NCBI GenBank assembly: GCA_963965975.1
Contig: OZ014424.1
Location: forward strand, 3,038,001-3,102,000
Direction: 5' to 3'
Length of the DNA stretch: 64,000 nucleotides
Source: Xestospongia bergquistia
Taxonomy: Eukaryota; Porifera; Demospongiae; Haplosclerida; Petrosiidae
Both the position numbers and the translations under genes were made by a program. Under the pieces are notes generated by a model. The model searched no databases. It had not been told where the DNA came from and saw only the letters and a list, made by a program, of their open reading frames with translations. Positions 33,731-43,499 of the stretch are shown here, in pieces (position 1 is the stretch's first letter; each line of letters begins with the position of its first letter).

Positions 33731-36256
33731 ACATTTCTCCATATTGGGATCAAGAATCAAGACATTCTGCTATGTCAAAGACACTGGGGAGTAAGTTCAC
33801 AGAATACAGTAGTAGTGTACATTAAGTGATAATACATCATTACTCTTACTTTCTCTTTTATTACTGCATATTACTCTTAATTTCTTTTATTACTGTAGCT
33901 TCACTGGACTTCAGGATCAAGGCTCAAGACATTCCTCTATCACAAAGAGTCTGTGGAGTAAGTTAACAGCATACAGTACTAGTGTACATTAATTCATAAT
34001 ACCCATTACTCATAATACACATTACTCTCAATTTCTATTTTATTACTATAGTTTCGCAGGATATCAGGATCAAGAATCAAGACATTCTGCTATCTCAAAG
34101 ATGCTGGGGAGTAAGTTCACAGAATACAGTAGTAGTTTACATTAAGTGATAATACATCATTACTCTTACTTTCTCTTTTATTACTGCATATTACTCTTAA
34201 TTTCTCTTATATTACTGTAGCTTTACTGGACTTCAGGATCAAGGCTCAAGACATTCCTCTGTCACAAAGAGTCTGTGGAGTAAGTTAACAGCATACAGTA
34301 CTAGTGTACATTAATTCATAATACCCATTACTCATAATACACATTACTCTCAATTTCTATTTTATTACTATAGTTTCGCAGGATATCAGGGTCAAGAATC
34401 AAGACATTCTGCTATCTCAAAGACGCTGGGGAGTAAGTTCACAGAATACAGTAGTAGTATATATTAAGTGATAATACATCATTACTCTTACTTTCTCTTT
34501 TATTACTGCATATTACTCTTAATTTCTTTTATTACTGTAGCTTCACTGGACTTCAGGATCAAGGCTCAAGACATTCCTCTATCACAAAGAGTCTGTGGAG
34601 TAAGTTAACAGCATACAGTACTAGTGTACATTAATTCATAATACCCATTACTCATAATACACATTACTCTCAATTTCTATTTTATTACTATAGTTTCGCA
34701 GGATATCAGGATCAAGAATCAAGACATTCCGCTATCTCAAAGATGCTGGGGAGTAAGTTCACAGAATACAGTAGTAGTGTACATTAAGTCATAATACATC
34801 ATTACTCTTACTTTCTCTTTTATTACTGCATATTACTCTTAATTTCTCTAATATTACTGTAGCTTTACTGGACTTCAGGATCAAGGCTCAAGACATTCCT
34901 CTGTCACAAAGAGTCTGTGGAGTAAGTTAACAGCATACAGTACTAGTGTACATTAATTCATAATACCCATTACTCATAATACACATTACTCTCAATTTCT
35001 ATTTTATTACTATAGGTTCACAGGATATCAGGGTCAAGAATCAAGACATTCTGCTATCTCAAAGACGCTGGGGAGTAAGTTCACAGAATACAGTAGTAGT
35101 ATATATTAAGTCATAATACATCATTACTCTTACTTTCTCTTTTATTACTGCATATTACTCTTAATTTCTTTTATTACTGTAGCTTCACTGGACTTCAGGA
35201 TCAAGGCTCAAGACATTCCTCTATCACAAAGAGTCTGTGGAGTAAGTTAACGGCATACAGTACTAGTGTACATTAATTCATAATACCCATTACTCATAAT
35301 ACACATTACTCTCAATTTCAATTTTATTACTATAGTTTCGCAGGATATCAGGATCAAGAATCAAGACATTCTGCTATCTCAAAGATGCTGGGGAGTAAGT
35401 TCACAGAATACAGTAGTAGTGTACATTAAGTCATAATACATCATTACTCTTACTTTCTCTTTTATTACTGCATATTACTCTTAATTTCTTTTATTACTGT
35501 AGCTTCACTGGACTTCAGGATCAAGGCTCAAGACATTCCTCTATCACAAAGAGTCTGTGGAGTAAGTTAACAGCATACAGTACTAGTGTACATTAATTCA
35601 TAATACCCATTACTCATAATACACATTATTATTACTATAGCTTCGCTGGATATCGGTATCAAGAATCAAGACATTCTGCTATCTCAAAGACACTGGGGAG
35701 TAAGTTCACAGAATACAGTAGTAGTGTACATTAAGTCATAATACATCATTACTCTTACTTTCTCTTTTATCACTGCATATTACTCTTATTTTCTCTTATA
35801 TTACTGTAGCTTCACTGGACTTCAGGATCAAGGCTCAAGACATTCCTCTATCACAAAGAGTCTGTGGAGTAAGTTAACAGCATACAGTACTAGTGTACAT
35901 TAATTCATAATACCCATTACTCATAATACACATTACTCTCAATTTCTATTTTGTTGCTATAGCTTCACTGGATATTGTGATCAAGAATCAAGACATTCTG
36001 CTATCTCAAAGACGCTGGGGAGTAAGTTAACAGAATACAGTACTAGTATAAATCAATTGATAATGCATCTTATCACTGTAGCTTCATTTGATGTCTGGCT
36101 CAAGTCTCAAGACATTCCTATACTTCGAAGACTCTGAAGAGTAAGTTAACTAAATACGATACTACTGTACATTAATTCATAATACAGCATACTCTTAATT
36201 TGTCTTTTATTACAATAGCTTTGCTTGATGTCAGGATCAAGGTTTAAGATATTTCT

Positions 36257-36813
36257 CTAGCCTCATACCCAGGCTTTCACGATAGAAAAGAAAGCCTGGT
36301 AACTACTGTTTGTGCATGCATTTAATTTCCAAAGATTTCTTTGAAACTAGTATACTCTATGAATCCTCCATCAACTATGAAGTCAAAATTACTTTACCCG
36401 CAATATGAGACTATTTGTATCACTGATATAAAGTTTTCTTCTGCTTTACTGTATGTTCTAAAGCTGCTAGCAATGCCAAATCTATTTCTTAAAAGGAGCA
36501 ACTCTTGTTCATTGAAGCTATATATGATGGAAAAGATATTTTCCTGTGGTTTTGTATTCCAACAGCACTGAACAAATTTGTCACTCTTTTTGCTTTCATT
36601 AAATCTCTGCGGAACCAACAAACTCAGCTAGACATGCCCAAACTTAGTAGTGAATGAAACCTCATCAATATAAACCTGACCCATTTACTTGTGATTTAAT
36701 TTAAAATGTTGTCATTATGATATGAACATATGACATAATTTACAAGAATTAAGCGCATACACAAGCAGTAGTTACCAGGCTTTTCTATCGCGAAAGCCTG
36801 GGTACGAGGCTAG
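36257..36813 (+). mobile_element. 557-bp TIR element, second copy, at the same cassette position
   Basis: Same long inverted ends as 33249-33730. Flanks are ATATTTCT (36249-36256) and ACATTTCT (36814-36821). Removing the element and one flank restores a cassette of exactly 59 nt (36219-36256 plus 36822-36842). The plus strand near 36505-36570 carries the eroded helicase stretch LLFIEAIYDGKDIFLW, with the Walker A residues replaced (PTALNKF). Confidence 0.85.
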
Positions 36814-37955
36814 ACATTTCTTTATCTCAAAGACTTTTGGCAGTAAGTCAACAGCATTCAGTAGTCAGTACTAGTATGAAGTAATTCATTGCTCTTAATT
36901 TCTCTTGTATAACTGTAGCTTCGCTTGAAGTCAAGATCAAGGCTCAAGACATTCCTCTATCTGAAGAGTCTGGGAAGTAAGTTAGCAGCATATAGTACTG
37001 GTGTACATTACTTAAAAAAGACATCATTACTCTTGATTTTCCTTTTATTACCATAGTTTCACTGGACATCATGATGAAGACTCAAGACATTCCTCTACCA
37101 CAAAGAGTCTGTGGAGTAAGTTAACAGCACGCAGTACTGGTGTGCATTAATTAATAAGTCTTAATTCATAATACATTAATTCATAATACTCTTAATCTCT
37201 TTTTCATTACTATAGCTTTGCTCGATGTCAGGCTCAAGGCTCAAGAAATTCATCTGAAGAGTCTAGGGAGTACGGCTCAAGGCATTCATGTATCTCGAAG
37301 AGTCTATGGAGTAAGATCATACAATACTAGTATAAAATAATTCATAATGCATCATTACCTTAAATATATCTCTTTTATTGCTATAGCTTTGCTGGATATT
37401 GGGATCAAGAATCAAGATATTCTGCAATCTGTCAAAGACGCTGGGGAGTAAGTTCACAGAATGCAGTAGTAATGTACATTAAGTCATAATACATCATTAC
37501 TCTTACTTTCTCTTTTATTACTGCATATTACTCTTAATTTCTTTTTTATTACTGTAGCTTCACTGGACTTCAGGATCAAGCTAAAGACATTCCTCTATCA
37601 CAAAGAGTCTGTGGAGTAAGTTAACAGCATACAGTACTAGTGTACATAATTCATAATACCCATTACTCATAATACACATTACTCTCAATTTCTTTTTTAT
37701 TACCATAGCTTCGCTAGATATGGGGATCAAGAGTCAAGATTTTCCATGATCTCAAAGACGCTGGGCAGTAAGTTAACAGAATATAGTACTAGAGTACATT
37801 AATTCATAATGCATCTATTAACGTAGCTTCGCTGGACTTGTGGATCAAGGCTCAAGACATCTGGATGATGACTCAAGACAGACATTCCTCTATCTCAAAG
37901 AGCCTGGCCAGTAAGTTAACAACATACAGTAAATTTTGACAAGTAATCTAATGAG

Positions 37956-37999
37956 TGGTAGTATTACATTTGGCAGTGTTACATTTGGTAGTATTACAT
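37956..37999 (-). repeat. Right copy of inverted repeat flanking the cassette array
   Basis: Reads GGTAGTATTACATTTGGCAG and onward; the reverse complement matches 32861-32905. Confidence 0.7.
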
Positions 38000-38500
38000 A
38001 TTTATGATAACATGGTGTGTCTGTATCTATACTACTCTATATATTGTACCCAATTATACAATTTGTAGTAGTCAGTAAAGGTAAGTATTGGGAATACAAC
38101 TATAAAGGTGAGTATATCTTCCAGAGAGAAAGCCGAGGAAGCCACAAGAGATTAGTTAGTCTACTTTTGTGAGGGAAATGAGAATATGTAGAGCATTTAT
38201 GGGTGTGGCTATCATGGCTTGATAATTGGGTGTGGTGCTTGCAGCTATGCATTAATTTCCTAGACTACCTGGAGCATTAATTAAAATATGAGGTGTGGTC
38301 AAAATAAACCACATCCAAAATATTTAATGGGTGTGGCTATCGAAGCTTGATGAGTGGGTGTGGTGCTTGCAGCCATGTACAGGTTTGTGAATATTGTTTA
38401 CTGATTGTAGGATTTATGCAGGTTTCGCCTAATCCACGTTCGCCTACATTACTTTTAATACAGTATGGTATGGTTATGTTGACCACCTTAGATGTAACTA
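38000..38500. repeat. Duplicated GGGTGTGGCT segment; no gene
   Basis: A segment of about 47 bp beginning GGGTGTGGCTATC and ending GGTGCTTGCAGC occurs at about 38200-38255 and again at 38329-38375. No splice-bounded frame is seen; the 125-codon frame starting at 38347 overlaps the retroelement pol tail in another frame and is a shadow. Confidence 0.5.
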
Positions 38501-38510
38501 CTCTGATCAC

Positions 38511-38687
38511 GTTTCACAGGAACCAGTCGAAGATTGGTATATATCAGACGAGTTCACTCCAAATCCAGATCCTCCTGCAGCTCAAATTGATATACCACCA
38601 CCTGCACAAATTCGTTCTGTTGCTGTTCGCCATTCTACTTATGTACCTCGACCTGTTGATTGTTTTGCACCCCTGCATCAAGCTTGA
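38511..38687 (+). pseudogene. C-terminal tail of a Ty3/gypsy-type Pol (integrase end)
   Basis: One frame runs EPVEDWYISDEFTPNPDPPA, then IPPPAQIRSVAVRHSTYVPR, and ends PVDCFAPLHQA with TGA at 38685-38687. It is followed within one base by a purine tract and then TGTGATAAC. Short Pro-rich, basic tails ending at the polypurine tract are usual for Ty3/gypsy integrases. Everything upstream of about 38510 is lost. Confidence 0.6.
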
Positions 38688-38697
38688 GAGGGGGGAA
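38687..38697 (+). promoter_or_regulatory. Polypurine tract of the LTR element
   Basis: AGAGGGGGGAA directly before TGTGATAAC at 38698, the order expected for a polypurine tract and 3' LTR start. A weaker version (GAGAGGGAAAA) precedes the second LTR at 39526. Confidence 0.65.
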
Positions 38698-39450
38698 TGT
38701 GATAACTATGAATATTCCAGATGAGCACATGTATATATTGTGTGAGCACAGTTTCAGTAGTTTATATTTGTTGTTATATGTTGAATCTATCTCGGCCAGG
38801 TTACAACCCAGATACTGGTATTGGAGAAAACAAAGGGAAGTATATTTATAGGAAAGTGATAGTTAAGCAGGTAACAATGTTTAAAAATGAAAAATGGCAT
38901 AACATGTAAGTATTACTAGAAATGCTTTATAAGATAACTACTGTATACATATATAGTGTTGTCATGTTCGTTAGGTCATAATATGAGGTAGTTACATGGT
39001 AAAATTATATCATAATAAAACGTTTTATAGATAACAACATAATATGAGGTACGTTACTTTGTAATATTATAATATTGGATAGTAATGTAATACATGAAAT
39101 TGTAAACCCTATTTCTCTAAATTTACTACTGAAATTTTGATGCCTTTTTCCAATTATTATTGGGGCCAAAAATATGCATAATTAATCCCTTTTTTCTTAT
39201 AATTTTTGTTACTGAAAATATGCAAAATCTTAACACATTCCGTGAATTTTAAGCCCTTTTTGTCAAAATTTTGCCACAATCAATTTTTAAGTATTTTTTA
39301 GAAGTATAGTTTGCAATCAAAATGCACAAGTATTTAAGCACTTCCTTTTATGTGTAAGTCCTTTTTGTAACTATTTTCAACTCCAAAAATACAACAAAAG
39401 TTTAACCCCTACCTCCCTAAATTTGACACCGAAAAGGAATTTTTTCTAAT
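38698..39450 (+). mobile_element. LTR-like segment, first copy
   Basis: It starts TGTGATAACTATGAATATTC. The second copy begins identically at 39526 and stays similar for about 600 bp with indels. The right end is not defined: a TGGTATTGGAG stretch near 38815, resembling a primer-binding site, may mean the LTR is only about 120 bp, with leader sequence behind it. The 39100-39450 part is AT-rich with repeated short phrases. Confidence 0.55.
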
Positions 39451-39462
39451 TTCCTTTTGTTC

Positions 39463-40150
39463 AAGATCCTCCTGCAGTTCGAGTTGATACCTCAACCAGT
39501 TGATCATTTTGCTTGAGAGGGAAAATGTGATAACTATGAATATTCCAGATGAGCGCATGTATATATTGTGTAAGCACATGTTCAGTAGTTTTTGTACAAA
39601 TTGACTCTCTGTCTTTATACTTTTATATTTGTTGTTGTATGTTGAATCTGTCTCGGCTAGGTTACAACACAGACACTGGTATTTGGAAGTATATTTACAG
39701 AAAAGTGGCATAACATATAAGTATTACCATATATTGTATGATCATGTTCGTTAGGGCATAATATGAGGTAGTTATATGGCAAAATTATATTATAATAAAA
39801 CATTATATAGATAACAACATAAAATAAGGTACGTTATGTTGTAATATCATAATATTGGATAGTAATATAATCCGTGAAATTGTAAATCCTATTTCTCTAA
39901 ATTTGTTACAGAAAACAAGTGAATTTTGACTTTTTGCAAGTATTATTGGCGCCAAAATATATGTTACTAAAAATATGCGAAAATTTATTTTTTAAAGTAT
40001 AATTTGCAACCAAAATCTGCAATTATTTAAGCACTTTTTAACTACTTTAGACTCCAAAAATGCAACGAAATTTTAACCCCTATCTCCCTAAGTTTGTCAC
40101 CCAAAATAGAGGAATTTTTAATGTTTTTTCTAATTTAATTTTGCACAAAT
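39463..40150 (+). mobile_element. Second, tandem copy of pol tail plus LTR-like segment
   Basis: The order pol-tail remnant (AGATCCTCCTGCAG...), purine tract, TGTGATAAC and downstream sequence is repeated 828 bp after the first copy. The pol tail is shortened by an internal deletion. This is a tandem duplication of the junction region, not two ends of one element. Confidence 0.6.
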
Positions 40151-40460
40151 ATATGCGAAAATTGCAGGTGTCTAAATATCTATACTTTGGTCACCCAAAC
40201 ACACAGAAAAAGAGAAAAGATGCAATTTTGGCCCAAAAGGTTTTCAAAAAGTCTTTTAAATTAGGCTTAAATTACATGGGTTAAATAAGTAAATTTTTGC
40301 ACTAAAAAGTTTTCAAAATACGAGTATTTTCAGAGGTTAAAATGCATGTATTTTTTCATCAAAAAAATTTTAAAAGATGTCTTCAAAATTCATGAATTTT
40401 GGTGGTAATATCGGATTAAAATTTGCGTGTTTTTCACACCACAAAGGGGATAAAATAGAC
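40151..40460. other. AT-rich low-complexity DNA; no gene
   Basis: Repeated short phrases such as AAAAATTTTCAAAA and GCACCAAAA. Similar phrases recur at 39100-39450 and 45600-45850. Confidence 0.45.
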
Positions 40461-40467
40461 GTAAAAT

Positions 40468-40660
40468 ACACCTAAACCATAAATCCTAAATACTAACGTT
40501 ATAACATAAACCCAAACCTGAAACGAGAATTTCTAAATCAGTAAACCCTAACCTCTAAACCCCTAAACTTGAAAACCTAAACCCTAAACCTTAAATCCTA
40601 AACCCAAAATGGTAAACACTAAATTTTAAAAACTAAACTCTAAACCCAAAACCTACAACT
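40468..40660 (+). repeat. Degenerate CCTAAA / CCCTAAA-type telomere-like tract
   Basis: Many variants of ACCCTAAAC, CCTAAAC and CTAAACCC follow each other over about 190 bp, for example AACCTAAACCCTAAACCTT. The motif matches the plant/algal telomere unit (TTTAGGG) more than the animal TTAGGG unit, and is degenerate throughout. Confidence 0.65.
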
Positions 40661-40942
40661 AGATATAGCTCCATTTAATGACACTCATTCAGATGTTCAT
40701 ATCATTTCAGATGTTACCAGAATATTTTATGGAGATTATGAATGTGTTGCTGTATGAAGGTTTCATACAGTCCAGAATGTTTGCAAGCACTGAAATTTGC
40801 AGAGAAAGTTGAAGCAGTCATCAAGTATTCATCTCGAGAAGTTAGAATGATTACAGAAGCAGAGACATCAGAGCAACATAGTTTAACAATGTATACATTT
40901 ACATTGGCTCATGTCTGCAAATCCAATTCATTTACATCCTGA
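40660..40942 (+). pseudogene. Exon-like segment, unrecognised, one frameshift
   Basis: One frame reads DIAPFNDTHSDVHIISDVTR, then IFYGDYECVAV and a stop; the next frame continues at once with KVSYSPECLQALKFAEKVEA, VIKYSSREVRMITEAETSE, QHSLTMYTFTLAHVCKS. The coding character of both halves suggests one exon with a frameshift near 40755. It lies upstream of the C92-like exons on the same strand and may belong to the same gene, which I cannot show. Confidence 0.4.
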
Positions 40943-41282
40943 TACATTTCATCATGCTTTGCCACTTATTACCTCCTGTAGCTACTGGTGCTCCACCTCT
41001 AATATGTCAGATAGCGTTAGTCCTTAGTAATATAATTCACATGATCATTCATTACATTACATGCAGCAATGGCATTCACCCTTCACCTGATTTTTCCACA
41101 AAGGCATATAATGAAATTTGTAACTGGAGATAATTTGTTTCTGGGACGACAAGTTCTGGAGCAATTATTACATATTTGTTGGAGCTGTTTTTTGACATGT
41201 TGGATTGGTAAGTAAATATGTTTAGTTGTGTAAATATTTGAAATATATATATTACGACCTCCATATTCCACTTGGTTTGAAG

Positions 41283-41812
41283 GTGGGGCTTGTTAATGTT
41301 GATATGGGAACAGTCCATAAAGGAGTGGAAGTTTTCCCTCTAAAGAACAAAATTTTCTCTGGCTGGTATGATCATGTTGCAATTTATCAATTAACAGGAG
41401 CAACGACAAGTAATGTGTGAGATATGTTGAAGGCTAGCTACCGAACTAATTAATTAAAATTTTTATTTACATTTTAGGTAGGTAAGAAGCTTCAAGGAAG
41501 ACCGTATGAAAGAGACAAATAGATTTGATTGTCTGCAGTAAATGTAAATGTTAATAATGAATACTTGGAATTTCTCAAAAACTACAAAGATAACTTCAGT
41601 TCATTAATTTGTACTGAACTTGTTGCTCATGTATATCAGGAACTTGAACTAATTGGTGAGTTTAACAATAGTCACAATGAAACACACTTCTACTTTTCAT
41701 AGATATAACCAAACTGTCAGATGAATTCAGTCCTGATGATTTTTCCAGTAATTGTACATTGAAACTGAACTTTGGACATATTATATCAATATTAAACAAT
41801 AATATCCATTAA
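41283..41812 (+). CDS. 3' exons of a C92-like (YiiX/YaeF) permuted papain-like hydrolase
   Basis: Three exons join in register. The first (to 41409) reads VGLVNVDMGTVHKGVEVFPL, KNKIFSGWYDHVAIYQLTGA and ends in phase 1 before GTAATG. The second (41539-41655, after GTCTGCAG) reads NVNVNNEYLEFLKNYKDNFS, SLICTELVAHVYQELELI and ends in phase 1 before GTGAGT. The third (41703-41812) reads ITKLSDEFSPDDFSSNCTLK and ends at TAA. In the C92/NlpC-P60-like permuted family an early His in W/Y-x-HVAI and a later Cys in C-(S/T)-E-L-V-A form the catalytic pair; both are present. No break is seen in these exons, but 5' exons are not identified, so it may be a fragment. Family from memory of motifs. Confidence 0.6.
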
Positions 41813-42112
41813 GTGAAAAAAGGTTGATGTTTAGTTTAGAAGCTATTGCATTGTATTTTAAAAGTTATGATAAAACAGATAGAGCCACAAATAACTTTGT
41901 ATCTCCATCAATTATTTTCAATATTGATTGGTCAACTTAACTTGTGCCCAACAGTCAATAGACTATTTGATGGTTGTGAATTCTTCTTTATAGGTCTGTC
42001 TCCCAAGCATCAACCCTTGAAGAATTTGCAAACTAAATTAGTACAGTTAGCTGGTGAATAATAACAAGAAAATGAAACCATTAGATGAAAGTGATGCTCT
42101 ACTAAGTGTTAT

Positions 42113-42240
42113 CCTTTCCATGCTCTTCCTGATCAATTTTTACAACTAGTCATGCTTTCATTGTGTCAGGAATTACCTGTTCAAAAAGAATCAAGTTCGC
42201 ATCATTGGAAGTACCTTTGGAAGTTTGTCACATTTCAAAG
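42113..42240 (+). CDS. Exon-like segment, unrecognised
   Basis: One frame reads PFHALPDQFLQLVMLSLCQE, LPVQKESSSHHWKYLWKFVT. A short open piece upstream near 41995-42060 (LSPKHQPLKNLQTKLVQLAGE) might belong to the same decayed gene. No motif recognised. Confidence 0.3.
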
Positions 42241-42860
42241 TCGTTGCTTTTTAGTCCTAATAAGTTCATTATCTGACATACTTCTTTTCTTAGTTGACAG
42301 GCGTGGCAAATTAACTGTAATCACGCCCATGGGCGGCTACTTTACCATTAATGCCTTTTCAACAATAGCAACGATTTAAAAGCTTACTCTAGCAACAAGA
42401 TGATGCTTTCAGGTAAGTTACTAGTGTGACAGGGTAGGTAGGTTGATGTTGCTACATAACAACAAGAAAAGCCATAAAAGCCATAAAATGGATGCTCAAC
42501 TCTGTAGTATGCTACGAACACTTAATGATCAACATACAGTTGATCTCTTTGTTGTGTGGGGAGTCTGTTGATACTTTGTTGTAAGCAAAACAATGTAAAC
42601 TAGTGCACAACAAAGGGTTTCTTGGACACATCTAACTATCACTTCCTGTCAATTTATTTGGGTGGAGTTAACTTTCAATTGGGAAAGAAAGCAAATGACT
42701 GAGGTAAGTTTTCTTTCTTGTAATAATATTACTGTTTTACCTGCCATTTCTTTGCTGATAGTATTATAAACTTAAAGTGAAACTTGTAATCTTCCTTTTG
42801 GATGATTTATAACTTGGTGAATATAGTATCTTCTATAAAGACCCAATGCTAAACACACCA
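42240..42860. other. No gene recognised
   Basis: AT-rich sequence without splice-bounded frames or repeats of note, apart from short AAAAGCCATAA duplications near 42470. Confidence 0.4.
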
Positions 42861-42863
42861 CTA

Positions 42864-42900
<37 letters not shown>

Positions 42901-43190
42901 GAAAGGAAGAGACGTATGTCCATATAGAGACAACATACAGTCAGGGAATATATTAAAACTGATTGGTAGTGTATGTATAATGTAAGTGCACATACACACA
43001 GAGAGGAAAAGAAGCATGTATGTATAGACACAATACACAGTCAGGCAAAGTGGAGCAATATATTATAATACACATACACAGAGAGAGTTAGAGAAGCGTT
43101 TACACAGACACAACACACAGTATGGCAAAGTGAAACAATACATTATAATTGATTGCTGATGTAAGTATAATGTAACTGTGTGTGTTTTCT
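42864..43190. repeat. (CA)n microsatellite and about 107-bp tandem repeat
   Basis: A run of about 16 CA units at 42864-42895 leads into about three diverged copies of a unit with ACACAGA(G)AGGAA, AGACACAA(C/T)ACACAGT and CA(A/G)TA(T/C)ATTATAAT. The Cys-Val frames on the minus strand are repeat artefacts. Confidence 0.75.
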
Positions 43191-43499
43191 TGTTATCAGG
43201 AATAGATAATATATATATATAATATAGTAGATTAACTTAGACTTAACTTAGATTGCCCCCACCTATGTATTGATTGTAGTCCTCTATCATCACAGGTTTA
43301 ATGATTTCTTCAACACCAGTGTGAAGTCTTGTATTTTTCTTCTTAACAATCTTATTGAAATCGTATATGATCAAATTGGACTATCGTAAGGCCATTTGGA
43401 ACGATTCATGACAATGTATATACATATTATTACACAAGCGTACATAAAGTCTAGACACAAAGATTATTATTGATGTATATGAGGATGATTCTTAGTATT

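Larger units (their letters stand above)
32981..37910 (+). repeat. Tandem array of about 27 mini-exon cassettes, mostly 59 nt
   Basis: Two cassette types alternate. Type a (TTTCGCAGGATATCAGGATC ... GCTGGGGA) follows TTATTACTATAG; type b (CTTCACTGGACTTCAGGATC ... GTCTGTGGA) follows TTATTACTGTAG. Both are followed by GTAAGTT. Exactly 59-nt cassettes start at 33899, 34052, 34221, 34374, 34541, 34694, 34863, 35016, 35183, 35336, 35503, 35641, 35810, 35963, 36082, 37057 and 37709; near-length or fused ones are at 32981, 33089, 33211, 36919, 37216, 37387, 37558 and 37827. The a+b pair repeats every 320-322 bp, and variants alternate to give a 642-bp four-cassette period. Regular cassettes have no stop in any frame; outer ones do (for example 35963 in frame 1). 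The middle is most uniform and the edges diverged, as expected for unequal exchange. Function and product unknown. Confidence 0.85.

Noticed and set aside
32981..37910. CRISPR-like regular repeats
   Set aside because: The roughly 95-110-bp spacers are themselves repeated, splice-like signals flank each cassette, and the context is eukaryotic.
38347..38724. 125-codon plus-strand frame
   Set aside because: It overlaps the retroelement pol tail in another frame; the Pro-rich tail ending at the polypurine tract is the better reading.
42772..43038. 88-codon minus-strand frame rich in Cys-Val
   Set aside because: It is produced by the (CA)n microsatellite.
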